Shown: piece after piece, positions 21,282 to 32,531 of the stretch
Numbering within the stretch: position 1 is the first letter of the stretch
Layout: the number at the start of each line of letters is the position of its first letter
Assembly (NCBI GenBank): GCA_016808115.1
Contig: JAEQBH010001505.1
Coordinates: 1 to 64,000, forward strand
DNA length: 64,000 nucleotides
Direction: 5' to 3'
From: Tetrastigma voinierianum
Lineage: Eukaryota; Streptophyta; Magnoliopsida; Vitales; Vitaceae
Program-made: the position numbers and the translations under genes
Notes under the pieces: generated by a model
Databases searched by the model: none
What the model was told of the DNA's origin: nothing
What the model saw: only the letters and a program-made list of their open reading frames with translations

Positions 21282-22558
21282 TGATTAGTGCCCAAAAAGT
21301 GCTATTTTGGGCCCTATTTATTATAGGTTTTGAGTGCTTTTTGTGTGCTAATCATTCTAATTAACCCAATTTACACATTAAGGTCCCTGTGATTCTACTG
21401 ATCGCATTTTGTGGCAAATTTTGCAGTTTTCGCATGCGATTTATGCCAAAATTGTTGAGTCGATCCAAGCACGAAGAATTCGAGTCAAACTCAACATTAC
21501 AGATCAGAGACTAGAAGGAAGAAGAGAAGAAAATACAAGGAAATTAAAGCAGCTACAAAATTGGCTTCTACTGACCATAATTACCATCACCTTACGCTGC
21601 TGTTGCATTTGACTTCACCGCTACCGTTTTTGCCTTTTGTTCCTCTTTTGTTTTTCTTCCATTTTTTTTTTTGCCCGATTGCAGAATATTTGAGGTTATT
21701 TTTTTGTAATATGGTAAAGGGGAGTTGGCTACAAAATCCTGAGCCAAGCAACGTGCAGACGAATAAAATTTCTAGGAAGTAGCTTTGACCCGTTTTCTCT
21801 CGATTTCCACGCTTTCCTTTTTTTTCCCCCTTTTCTGATTTGCCAACACCCTACAGGGATGACAACTCGGAGGATGTTTAGCTAGAATACTCCTCCTTGA
21901 AGCGAGAAGGCTGGCTGGGGCGGAGCTACGAAGGTGCTTGTTGGTCCTCATTTCTTAAGCACACATTTATGGGCATTTATGCTCCTAACCTTCACTCAGG
22001 TTCAAATCTCTTGGGTATCTGATGATGATGTTGGCAATCTTTTAGGGTTCATTGGATGCTTAATACTAGATCGGTGATATTCATTAGATTGCCTCCTGTT
22101 TGTTAATGTAAGATGAGTCAGAGGTAGGTTTCAACATGCGGGACCATGAATGTCGTTAAATGCCATCTTCCAAGGGGAAAATCATAGGGTTTAGTTTTTA
22201 AAAAGCTAAATGAAGATCCAGTTCGAAATGACTATAGGTCATTTTCCTATGAGAAATAAACCGGGGACCCTCGGTGAACTTTAGAACCGAATCCGATGGC
22301 AGAGCACTTGAGGAGTTCCTCTTTTACATTTTTATTCATTTTTATTTTCATCTATGACTCCCACCGGCCACACCTTTGTTTTACCAAAACCTTAAAATCC
22401 AAACAAAATTCACCATTTTTGACTTCCTCAAATCATTTATGCGAGCTGTCTGTGTTAGAGCCTAGACCACTATCTTTGCGGTAAGCAGACTAAAGCAGTG
22501 GAGAATATAGGATAAAAATTTTGCTTGATTCCGGATCACCCTACTGTGGCACGAATCA
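21282..22558 (+). repeat. Element C 3' LTR
   Basis: It starts TGATTAGTGCCC and ends CACGAATCA. Compared with the 5' copy, long identical blocks alternate with short replaced or deleted stretches. The AGATC duplication follows at 22,559-22,563. Confidence 0.93.
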
Positions 22559-22563
22559 AGATC
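22559..22563. repeat. Right target-site duplication of element C (AGATC)
   Basis: Exact copy of 16,346-16,350. The B gag sequence resumes directly after it. Confidence 0.92.
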
Positions 22564-24060
22564 ATAAGGAGATCTGCTGCCTCTAGACACTGAAATAGAG
22601 AGAATACTACAGAATTTGAGAAGGATCACCAATGTAGAATCTAGAAATATGGCACATCAAGGAGACAAGTGCGAAATTATTCAGGAAAGAAGAAGAAGAA
22701 GTAGAGAGGAAATCAAGGCCTAATACTATGGAGAACTTTGAAGGCACATTATCAGATGAGTACTCTGCGATAAAACTGACCTGAAGTCAAATAAACAATT
22801 TTTGGTAGGCCATTTATTACCATGGTGCGACAACACCGGTTCCACGAGGTCACCCTCCCAGTCCCGATGAGCATATGGGGGGTTTCATGAGGATGGCCAA
22901 CATAAGATCAAGTGAATGGGGGTAGGCCAGGAAGTAATAAGATCGCGACTCTTTCGCTGCTGAGAGATGTGGTATGACATGGTTGGGTTATTGCAGTGGG
23001 GCCTCGATGAACACTTGGGAAGAGTTGGTGACCTGCAGTGAACCTCCCGGCTCTAGCTGCTGAGAGGAGGAATAATTGTTTTCAAGCAGGGAGAAGATGA
23101 GAGTCTCTACAATGCATGGGAGAGATTCAAGAGATTACTGAAAAGATATCCTATGTAGGGAATAGATCTGACCACTCAGATGGATATATTCTATCATGCC
23201 ATGAATTATGTCTCCAAGGGTATAATTGATGCATCTTACTATAGAGCTTTTAAAAGAAGAAATGCAGAGGAGGCAAGGCAACTGATTGAAGACCTTGCCA
23301 AATGCAACTACAAGGCTCCATCTGAAGCATGACAGAATGACAGAATGACAGCCATAGAAGCAAAACTGGATGTAGTTATGAACTAACTAGGGAACAATGA
23401 GAAAAGAATGCCTGCTGCATGGAAATTTAGGGCAATAAAGAAGAATGAAGCAATGCTGAGGGACCAGTTGAAGAAGAGCCCTATCAGGTTGAGAGGCACA
23501 CTACCTAAATGCAAATAGGAGCTACACCTTTAAAAGCTGACTGACCTGTAGGCCTGCTTTATGCATGAAGCGCAGGAACCATGAAAACTTTTCATGGGCG
23601 GAAGAGCACAACCAGACCTTAGACCTGGACAAGGTATCATCGAGGCTTATGCTTAGCACGGGTTCAGTCTTAACAATGGTAGCGGTAGGGATAGGAATGA
23701 TAGGAGAATATCGAGGTCAAAAAAAAGGACTCGATCTTTTGAAGGTCGGATCTTTGCGGAGTTCATGGGGGAAGCAAAGAATTTTAAATATGCATGAGAA
23801 GAGATTTTCTGAAATTGAGAATTTCTAAGCAAACACAACTATGTTTCAAACAAATACTAAGGCTTCATTGAGGAACTTGGAGACTCAAGTAGGGTAACTG
23901 GCCCTTTCCTTTCAAAACCAATCCATAAATTCATTTCCTAATAGTACTGAGATAAATCAAAAGATCTCACACCTACTACATTGAGAAGTAATGATGAATT
24001 GCAAGGGAACAAGAAGATGTAGGACAAAGTATGCAATGGAAATTAACTAAGGAAGAATGG
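22564..24060 (+). pseudogene. Element B gag (Athila type), degenerate
   Basis: Nucleocapsid precursor of an Athila element. Seen: a DLLPLDTEIERI start (22,573-22,610); a decayed core; then FKQGEDESLYNAWERFKRLL (23,080-23,140), TTQMD.FYHAMNYVSKGIID (23,170-23,230) and FKRRNAEEARQLIEDLAKCN (23,250-23,310); RNHENFSWAEEHNQ (23,568-23,610); and LETQV...LALSFQNQSINSF near 23,877-23,935. Stops and frameshifts are frequent. Downstream, where protease and RT should begin, the sequence runs within about 100 bp into the post-pol motif, so pol has been lost. Confidence 0.88.
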
Positions 24061-24139
24061 CTCAGCTTAAAGGAGCAAACAAAGAGATGCTGAAAGGAAG
24101 TTATCAAGCAGCATATGTCTAGCTAGGGACATTAAACTG

Positions 24140-24166
24140 AGAAGCTTCTTGGGAGGCAACCCAAGC
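24140..24166 (+). other. Conserved Athila post-pol motif in element B
   Basis: GAAGCTTCTTGGGAGGCAACCC is the highly conserved sequence found after pol in Athila-type elements; it can form a GGG...CCC hairpin. Here it follows gag directly and marks the site of the pol deletion. Confidence 0.75.
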
Positions 24167-25110
24167 AGGATTTTTAACTTTTAAGTTTTAATAGTTGATT
24201 AATTTAGCTAAATCTTGTCAGGTAGTTGTTTTAGTTTAAATCTGTTAGTAGTTTTATTTTCAGTTGTTGTTGATTTTTTCAAAGACAATGAAGCTAAATT
24301 CAAGAAAATTTTATTAAGAAGCACCTTGTCTGAAATATCTTAGAAAATGACTACAAAGTGGAGTAATTCTTATTCCCTCAACTTGTTGTTAATGATAATG
24401 CATAATTGAAGACTGAGAGAATGTGTTTTATTTTAAAAGTAGAAAAGAAATATTGGCTTTGTTGAGTAAAAATATATTCTGAAAATCTGGGAAATTCTTA
24501 TTGAATTAAGAAATGAAACAATTGTTCATACTTGAATTGAGGTTATTTGATTGTTTAAGTAAGTTTTCCCAAATATGTTAATGAGTATGAGTAGATGCAT
24601 TTTTCCTTAAATGTTTCATGAGAGAAAACAGAGAAAGGTGTAATTTCAAAAAAATTTAATTAAAATGTCACAACACTGTTGATTTAGGAATCAAATTGAA
24701 AAAGAAGGTTTATGTCGTGACACAATGTTTCATTGTTGCAACACAAACTCAGATGATGCACTGAAAAGAGTGTTGCGACATTCTTCTCAATGTCGTGACA
24801 TTTAACGGACCTAGTTTCAAATTGATAGCAAAACTATGTCGCAACAATTATTCCTGTATATCGCGACATCATATTAAAAATGGAACAAACCATAAAGCTG
24901 TTGTTGTCGTGACATTTAATGAAGGGCATAATCAAACGTTTGGCTTATAAATTGAAAATTTTTGAAAACTGAAGGGCCACCTTTCTGCCAAGCTCAACCT
25001 TCTGGCTTCCTTCTCAAATCTCTCATCAACCCTAAAACCCTAAAGTTCCAAAACCTAACCCTTCATGTAAATCCCCACAAATCCACGATTCCAAACTGCT
25101 CAAAGAAATA
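24167..25110 (+). other. Element B spacer before the env-like ORF
   Basis: AT-rich non-coding DNA. Between about 24,665 and 24,925 it carries eight TGTCGCGACA-type motifs, the same word as in the B LTR. A CCCTAAAACCCTAAAG-like leader at 25,030-25,045 precedes the env-like ORF. Confidence 0.6.
24665..24925. repeat. TGTCGCGACA motif cluster (element B spacer)
   Basis: Eight copies or variants: TGTCACAACA, TGTCGTGACA (three), TTGCAACA, TTGCGACA, TGTCGCAACA and ATCGCGACAT. They differ mainly by CG to TG or CA changes. Confidence 0.8.
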
Positions 25111-26340
25111 ATGGAAAGTACGCAGTCAGGAAAATCAAACATAACAAGTTTCTCGAGCAGCAGCTAAGCAAGTTGAGGAAGGGATGATGAAAATGAAGAG
25201 TATTAGGGCTGATGTAAATCAGAAAAGAAAAAGGGCGGATGAAGGCGAAGCGAACAAAGGAAAGATAGAGCGAGAAACTTTGGCAAACCAAGCGAGATCC
25301 TGTAGAAGAGTTCGAGAAGGGCCGAGGAGGCTTCATTGCTAAAAGGGGATTCAAAAAGCTTATCTCCCCTTTTGCAGATATGCTGGAAAATAGAGGATGG
25401 AAATCAATAGGTGAACACAAAGACCTTGGTTATGCTGCTTTGGTGAAGGAATTCTTTGCTAATCTGATAGAGAGGGAAGGAAGAAAGTGTATGTCAGAGG
25501 GCATTAGGTAGACTTCAGCAAGGAAGAGATAAATAGATTGTACAGTTTGGGGGTGCAAAAGGATGGCTCGAAGTTCAAGAAACAACTAAGGGAACCAAAA
25601 CACCAAGAAATAGTAGACCTACTAACGGTTGGAAAAGGAGAATGGAAAGGGATAAAGAAAACTCCTTTTAAATCCATTGCTAGAGGAGATCACGGTAGTC
25701 AAGGTAGTTCCTAATTTGCTCGGTTACGTCCTTATGCCATCGAAGCATCTCAACCTGATGAGAAGGGAGAGACGATCCTCCTCTATGCATTCTTTGAAGG
25801 GTTACAAGATAAATGTGGGAAAGGCTTGATTCCACACCCGGCCCGATAACCGGACTCTATATTTAAAGGGAGTTGAGAAGAATGGGGGCGAGGAGAGCCA
25901 CCACGGGGCCTCCCTCGACTTTGCGAGGAGTAACTAAAGGTCAGAAGAGCAGAGAGAGGGAAGGGCAAGAAAAGTGGAAGAAGAATATGAAGGGTACGGA
26001 GTGAGTGAACGAGTGTAAGAGAGCCCGGCTCAGAAATGCAACAAGAAGCTCAGAGAAGTAAAAGCCCATTCAGGAATGCATCCCCAAAGCTGAGACAAAT
26101 CCATTAGGAACAAGCTGAAGGTTCCGGGCAAAATTGTAATAAAGCATAATTGAAGGAAATGTTGATGTCTATGCGGCAGGAGATGAAAGAAAGGGACAAC
26201 CAGCTTAAGCTCTAACTCTGATTAAGAGATGAGTACATGGAGGCGAGCTCGAGGAAGAAGGGACGAATTTGGAGGATGCTTTAGAAAAGAGATGAAAAAT
26301 GAGAGGTGAAGTAGAAAGAGGAGGAGGGACTGATACTAGT
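25111..26340 (+). pseudogene. Element B env-like / plant-transposon-domain ORF, degenerate
   Basis: Seen in the + frames: a lysine-rich N-terminal part, then GFIAKRGFKKLISPFADM (about 25,330-25,380), RGWKSIGEHKDLGYAALVKE followed by FFANLIE (25,395-25,475), KVYVRGH near 25,490, and later LLYAFFEG and YKINVGKGLI in two frames near 25,780-25,830, implying a frameshift. This order matches the third ORF of Athila elements; its function is unproven. The part after 25,850 is lysine- and glutamate-rich and heavily broken. Confidence 0.7.
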
Positions 26341-28581
26341 CGGGTGTATAAGACACATGAAGCGAGTTTTTAGACTAATGACTTATGAAGCCCAAAATAA
26401 ACAATAGAACACTCCTTGAGACATTGGCAAAAATAAAAAGGCAGAGAGAACTGACAGAGAGCAATGCAAAAATCTTGGTTAAATTTATGAAACGAGTCTA
26501 TAACAAAGAAAGTGCCATTGCCGGCACAAATAAGAATGTCTGGATTGTGTGCGTACAGTGAATCACTCCGAGGAAAGCGAATCAATACTACCTTTCTTTA
26601 AACCCAAATCCAAATGTAAAAAGCCCTTCGAACCAGCAAAGAAACGAAAATAAAACCATTAGATGCGTCAAAGAGAAAGAACTCACCCCGAGTAAAGGTA
26701 GGTGGAAGAGAATATCTAAGGATGGAGACGGTAAAAGGAGAGGATGCAGGAATAAAAAATAGTTCCTCTATTTGTTCCATCTCCTCTCATCCTCTATGTA
26801 CTCAATGTCGATCATCCAAATAGTCGATAAAATAAAGATTCTTTGAAAATTTTGTGTTCATTTGTGTTTTTGATTATTTGGTTGCTATTTTTGCTTAATT
26901 TTCTTTGTTTCGTGATTGATAATTACTTAGTTGAATAATTAAGAAACCAGTTACTTGGATCAAATTATCTAATTGATGCAGCATATTTGGTTGAATTGAA
27001 TTGATGAAATTGTGGTTGTGTTGGATTGTTGTGAGCTGAATGCATGATCAAACTGAACTTCTTGAATTGATTAAAACAACACAACAACAAATCTCAAAAC
27101 CAAACAAAACATTGATACATGCATTGGGGTAGGATGAAATAAATGGAAACAGAAAGTTGTAAGATTATGAATAAATATGTTGAAATTCAAGAATAAGAAG
27201 TTTTACTAAATTGATGGAACGAGATAAAAATTATAATTCACATTTTGTGGTAAATAGTTTGATCATAAAATCCTAATAACCACATGGTCACGAGTAACTA
27301 TGGAAAGAAATTGTGCAAGATTAGGAACATCTTCTAGGATACATCCACCGAGTAAACTCTCCGATGTCCTAGAGACATTTAGATTATTAGTCAGGCGAAA
27401 TTCTGAGCTGATACCCGCTAACGAAATGATTTAGGCCATCCTTGAAGTTTGAGCATTTCAAGGCCTACCCCACATAAATACGCATAAGCATATACCCTTG
27501 TTTCCTTATTTGAGCCTAAATCCAAATTTCATTATCAACCAGTAATAGAGAAACGATCCCTTCCTTATATCTAATCCCTCTGATAAAGAACCCTTATTTG
27601 CCGGATTGCAGAGCCAGACATCGATAGAGAAAGGGGGCGAGTTTGGGGAATATCATTTTGAGATGTAGAAAATAAGAGATTAGGTTGAGAGAGAAAGTGT
27701 ATAGAGATAATAAGAGATAAAAAGAAAAGATGAAAGAAGCTGTCAAAAACATCAAGAGGAATGAGTTGGTGTTGTAGCCTTCCTTCCTGCAACAATTAAG
27801 TCCTTAAGGGTGTTCAACACCTAATACCTTATGTTTATTAAGGTATGGGAGTTACTAACCCAAAGTTTATTAAGGGTGGTAGAAAGCTTAAAAAGACCAA
27901 CATTGCACCATTCCCATAAATTATATGAGAAATTGAAAGTGACAAAGCTTCTAAAATAAGGAGGAAAAGTATCTTCTGGGTGTGAACAATGAAAAGAGAA
28001 AAAGACACCAAAGTGAAGAATATGCAAAGAGATGCACTAAACCTATTGGGAAGGTTAGAAAATTACAATCAAGAGAGATCAAGGATAAATCAAAAGGCAA
28101 AAGTGTAAGCTGTCTAGAATCTGGGTTAAATTGAGCCTAAAATGTCTAATAATCTACCTCATTACCCACAGGCTACATTCTGACTAAAGACCTATTTGAT
28201 TCTGAAGGTGGTATTATGCCTACATTAATGGATATTAATATGACAAACAAGCATATGGGACTTTAAAAATGAAAGATAGTATGCAGAAATGGTAATATCC
28301 CGAGAAGATGGCTTGATACCAAAGAAAAAGAGTAAGGCAAACACACACACGTCGGGATTGAATGATTGAATTGTTACATACTATGAATTATTGGTTGGTT
28401 TAGCTTAATTGAAAATCTTCATGAATATAGATTTGAAACATGTTTAGAATTAATTCTAACACTAACTTATGTTTTCTGCCTAATTAAGTTGTGAATAGAA
28501 AAATGTCCTTAAAAATAAAAGTTACATTGTTTGAGGACAAACAAAATTTTCATTTCTTTGCTTAGGGACAAGCAAAACTTT
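26341..28581 (+). other. Element B 3' non-coding region
   Basis: Low-complexity, AT-rich retroelement DNA with no recognisable protein. The style (gttgaattgaattgatgaaattg and similar) is typical of the stretch between the env-like ORF and the 3' LTR of Athila elements. Confidence 0.5.
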
Positions 28582-28596
28582 AAGTTTGGGGGAATT
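28582..28596 (+). other. Polypurine tract of element B
   Basis: AAGTTTGGGGGAATT directly precedes the TGATGAAGTG LTR start. An upstream AGGGACAAGCAAAACTTTAA phrase is the usual Athila context. Confidence 0.85.
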
Positions 28597-29296
28597 TGAT
28601 GAAGTGTAAAATCATCGATTTTTTAATCCATTTTCTAGCATGTTTTATTGAGTTTAAGATCTATTTTTATGCCAAATGTGGAATATTCATCAACTTTGTG
28701 TCGCAACACAAAATTGGCTTGAGCAGAAGGAACTATGTAGCGACCATCAAATCTATGTCCTGCCAGGTGGTCATAACTCAAGGCTAAAAAGAGCTTTCTA
28801 GGTCGCGACCGTAACGTTTTCTGTCACAACAGAACTTGAAGAATATTTTGAAGAAAGGTGTCGCGACAACCCTGAAATCTGTCACGACATACTTAAGGTC
28901 AATGGTGAAGGAATTGTGTCACAACATTATTTTTTATGTCGCAACATAAAAGCTGAAGACTAATAGATGAACTCTGTCGGGACAAGAGATCCTTCTATCG
29001 CGACATAAAATATCAGAAAGGCAAAACAAGTCAACTAAGACAAAGGTTTTTATGTTGCGACAAAGTTTCCATCATCAAGCCAACTTAAGGAAATCATATC
29101 GCAACATAACAGTCAGAATTCACAACCAAGGGTAACACAATCTCTGTCGTGACAAAGATTATTTCTATCGCGACAAACAAAACGTGAAGGAGGTGAATTC
29201 CCTATCACGACAAGATGTTGAAGAGCAACACAAGAAGAATGGAAACAAAGAAACTTCTTATTGCGACATAATCAAGAGTTACAGGAAAATCTTGTG
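28597..29296 (+). repeat. Element B 3' LTR, truncated to 700 bp
   Basis: It matches the first part of the 5' LTR (13,175 to about 13,966), including the TGTCGCGACA array, and then stops at TCTTGTG without a CA end. The promoter half is gone. CCTCG and element A sequence follow. Confidence 0.85.
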
Positions 29297-29301
29297 CCTC
29301 G
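29297..29301. repeat. Right copy of CCTCG next to element B
   Basis: Matches 13,170-13,174. Because the 3' LTR is truncated, this could be the true target duplication reached by a deletion or a chance 5-mer. Confidence 0.5.
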
Positions 29302-30630
29302 CCACCGCAATGATCCAGGCGATCACCAGGGAAGTTCATTACACACTCTCTTATTCTTCCATAGACATTGAGGACACTGTCCGCACTTGCTCAAAGGGTG
29401 ATCGGGGTTGCTTTGTGGCTTATTTTTGTGTTTTCTACTTTAGTATGTCTATTTCTATGCTTATTTATGTGTTTCCTGTTTAGGTTTCTCGTGTTTATGC
29501 TCTGCCTCTCGTGTTTCCCATGGGTTATTTCGTGTTTCTCGCTCACCTGGGGTTCCCTGCTTAGTTTGTCTCTGGGTTTTAGGGTTGTTTTAGGTAGTTG
29601 TGTGAGTAATGCCAGATTTCTAATCAAGGATCCCTTTTGACCTCTTAGAATCTTTTTGGAAAAAACATAGTATGATTCAAGAAAGATCTCTGGTCATGGG
29701 ATGCTCGAGAATTACATGTCGGGATGTGCAAGGGGGACATGTTGAGCTCTCCCCCGGGTATTCAAGAAACCACCTCAAGGAGTTACCGCGACCCACACAC
29801 ATGTGATCTCTGTGGTATGCCTAGGCTCCGAACCCGGCTTACTAAGGTTTAACAAACCTTAGGGGTTTCTAAACACCAAAGTTATGGGACACCTTAGAAA
29901 AAGAGGATTGCCATTGAGCCCTAATTGAAAAAAAAAAGTATGAATAGAATAAGTGGGAGCTTCTAGTCGGAATCCCGAGCACAGTCCGAGGAGCTTTTCA
30001 AAGCCTAATGCCCTGAGCCAACTGGCCGGGAGTTATTGACTTCACCGCCTGCCACGACGAGGATGGAAGTTTACCATAGGCTAGTGGCCCTTAGGCCTGT
30101 CAGTGTTCGGTGACGCTCGAGGGAACTGAATGCCTGGTGCCCTTATCCAACTAGTGGGGAGTCACCAACGAATCCCCGCTACAGGAACACTCAACATAAA
30201 CTTACGGGCACTGGTATTTCTTTCACGAGTAGGTATGTTAGTTGAATAAAAAGGGTGTGTTCTTATCCTTCCGTAGTTAGACTCTCCCAAATAGGTAAGT
30301 TGAATTCAAGTTTAGGGGTATTGGAACCTGAGTTATATGCTAGAGATCATGTATCAAATGCACATAGACTCCTTGGGAAAGGCTATTGAAAACTTAGGAG
30401 GTTGAGTCACTTGTCAACCAAACCGTGTTCAACTGAATTCTTTCGAAAGTCAAACAACCTTATGGATCCTCTCGAAATTTGTATGTATGGCAAGATTTCA
30501 GGAGTCGATCCATTTTGATCCTTCCTTTTGGCAACATGTGCATCACAATCATGTCGTTGAGTTTTAGTATGTTAGTTTCTTGTGTGTCTGGTTTAGAGTC
30601 TGTTTCTTGCTTAGGGACAAGCAAGAAGCT
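29302..30630 (+). other. Element A, 3' part resuming after element B
   Basis: The block contains CATTGAGGACACTGTCCGC (29,366-29,384), a decayed form of the CATTGAGGACAATG phrase found near the 3' end of Athila elements, and continues to the polypurine tract of A. The open frames here (29,184-29,640) have no known domain. At 29,970-30,170 a block with CCCGAGCACAGTCCGAGGAG is shared with element C. Confidence 0.6.
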
Positions 30631-30643
30631 AAGTATGGGGGTG
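30631..30643 (+). other. Polypurine tract of element A
   Basis: AAGTATGGGGGTG directly precedes the TGATGAGTGTC LTR start, after a TTAGGGACAAGCAAGAAGCT context like that of element B. Confidence 0.85.
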
Positions 30644-31855
30644 TGATGAGTGTCTAAAACGCTCATGTCATATCCGCGTCCTTATTACGATTTAGTTCAA
30701 TTTTATATATTAATAAGTGCATTATTTCCCTATATCTGATTTTTAGATCTTGTGTGCATTGCAGGTGAATATGGTGGTTTTTAGAAGCTTTTTGGAAATG
30801 TAAAGAAAAATAAGTGAAAACTCATCAGAACGCCACGACGCAAGGTCGCATTACTGTAACGCCATGACGCAAAAACATCTAGACGCTTGGTCAACAAAGT
30901 ACAAGAAAGCCGTAAAGAGCGCCCAACGTTGCGATCGCTGCGACATCGCGACGTTTCCACGATTCCTGCATCAGAATTATAAAAAGCACGGGAGACCCAA
31001 TTTTCAAGATTATCGAGAGGCGTACAAACGAGGAGCAAAAAACGAAGCAAGAGCAACCCGAGAGATCGAAAACACTTGTGTTTTTGTATTTCTCTTCTCA
31101 AAACCATTAATAATTTATAGAACTATGCTTGTATTAAATTCCAATATGTTCTAGATTTATTTATGTGGTTTAAACTCTTGCTTGTATGGATTAAGGTTTA
31201 AATCTAATCTTATTAAGTTTATTTATGATTTATATCGATTTGCTCTATGTCTATGGTTTATTTTCATGGTGATGTTTGGCCAACATTGACATGATCTTGT
31301 CAGTATTCCGAGATCGAGACAAGGACTCCTGTGGATATGAGTAGAGCGATTCTCGGTCAACCCATTAATAAAGATATCCCGATCTCGAGTATGGCGATTA
31401 GGTTCGAAAGATTTGTTGTTTGTAGCATAGGTCGGTGCGTAGATGCACCCAACCCCACGTGAGAGAGTAAGGAAGGCGAATATACCGAGAGAGGGTATCT
31501 CGTAGGCATGATCACCCCGTCATCGAGAATTCATTAATAGACTGAATAATAATTCCTCTAGGTAATAATCCATCAAATGTGGTAGGGGGAGGCAAAACCC
31601 TAGTTTTTCAAAAAAGGAATTTACAAGTTAATTAGATTTGTTTTAATTCCATACATTAATTGGGACATTCATTAAGAGTTTAAGTCCGTGATAATATCGT
31701 AGGGCCAACTCCAAAGAGGTCAACGCACTTCTCCCTATGGATCGACATCCGCATTCCTAAGTACACGAGGTATTACTTGATACGACGCATGCACCCTTGC
31801 GCACACGCGCTTTACCTAGTTTATACAAATCACACATCACGCTATCAGACTATCA
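30644..31855 (+). repeat. Element A 3' LTR (1.2 kb)
   Basis: It starts TGATGAGTGTC and ends CAGACTATCA, with TG...CA ends. CG motifs at 30,826-30,956, including ATCGCGACGTTT, are followed by a TATA box at 30,978-30,986. The next bases, TCACC, fit the D gag reading frame, which marks the insertion site. The 5' LTR of A is not present in the window. Confidence 0.8.
30978..30986 (+). promoter_or_regulatory. TATA box of the element A LTR
   Basis: TATAAAAAG lies 27 bp after the last TCGCGA core (30,946-30,951). Confidence 0.55.
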
Positions 31856-32480
31856 TCACCCCATGTAGTGATGGAATGAGGAGGCTCAGAATTTAATCAA
31901 TGTTTCACCTTGTCCTTCAAAGAAAATGAGAATAACCGAAGGCGAATCACATCGTCACTAATCCCATTGTATTTTATTGTATCGCATACTTCCAAAAAGT
32001 TGGAAATGTGGGTGTTAAGGTGTGGTAATCCCATAAACTGAATATTTTGTATTAACTAAAGAATGATAGACTTAATCTCGAAGTTATTGGCCTAAATCGT
32101 CGGTCTCCTTAGCACGGGTGGGATACCAACATGTGGAAGAGCTTAATTCCTCAAAGCTCTCAAAAAATTATCCATGGGTGGGGTTGTTGAAGGAATACTC
32201 TCTCCACTCCTTGAAACAACCTCTTCTTCTTCTTCTCGAAATCCATCAAGGTTATCCATTTATTTACCCCCAAATTCAGCAGCTTATTTCTTGTCTTTTT
32301 TTATTTTCCTTAAAGTCTTTTCCAATTCTAGGTTGAGAGGCACAAGATTTTCACCACCAAACTTTGGCATAAACTCAAATGGTACCTATAGCACAATAAT
32401 CAAGAGAAGAAAAGGTATCAAAAACTAAAGTAAAACAAAGAAACAAAAATATCCGAAGTAAAGAAGAAATACTTAGTATC
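31856..32480 (-). pseudogene. Element D gag (Athila/Tat type), interrupted by A
   Basis: On the - strand the frames read NNFEIKSII, GLPHLNTHISNFLEVCDTIK, YNGISDDVIRLRLFSFSLKD and then LNSEPPHSITTW, which is the conserved gag core of this clade in correct order. The text runs to within one or two codons of the end of the element A LTR (31,855). That is direct evidence that A inserted into this gag. Several stops are present. The remainder of D (pol and 3' LTR) should lie left of A but is not found in the window. Confidence 0.85.
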
Positions 32481-32499
32481 AATATTAGAAAAACACCAA

Positions 32500-32523
32500 C
32501 TCCCTGACAACAACGCCAAAAAC
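32500..32523 (-). other. Primer-binding site of element D (tRNA-Asp type)
   Basis: The - strand reads TTTTTGGCGTTGTTGTCAGG, a mutated form of TTTTTGGCGCCGTTGCCGGG, which is complementary to tRNA-Asp. It lies between the D LTR end and gag. Confidence 0.8.
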
Positions 32524-32531
32524 TTGTTCAG

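Larger units (their letters stand above)
16351..22558 (+). mobile_element. Element C: non-autonomous LTR retrotransposon
   Basis: C is a complete LTR element: two LTRs (1,295 and 1,277 bp) with TG...CA ends, 5-bp duplications AGATC on both sides and a polypurine tract. The internal 3.6 kb lacks gag, protease, RT, RNase H or integrase that I can recognise. Parts of the interior resemble Athila non-coding DNA (post-pol-like motif near 18,865; a 3' block like that of element A). It must have moved using another element's enzymes. It interrupts the gag of B. Confidence 0.93.
13175..29296 (+). mobile_element. Element B: pol-less Athila retrotransposon
   Basis: B has a 5' LTR (13,175-16,015), a degenerate tRNA-Asp-type primer site, gag (split by element C), no protease/RT/RNase H/integrase, a spacer with a TCGCGA array, an env-like ORF, a polypurine tract and a 3' LTR cut to 700 bp. 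Removing C leaves about 9.9 kb. The two LTR starts align through the shared words tttaatccat, ctagcatg, tttaagatctatttttatgcc and atattcatcaactttgtg. It sits inside the env-like ORF of element A. Confidence 0.85.

Noticed and set aside
29184..29640. Overlapping 90-99 codon frames with hydrophobic residues
   Set aside because: They straddle the junction between the truncated B LTR and element A, so they cannot be one gene, and no known membrane protein is seen.
32118..32428. + strand frames of 72 and 84 codons
   Set aside because: They are antisense to the element D gag, whose motifs read clearly on the - strand.
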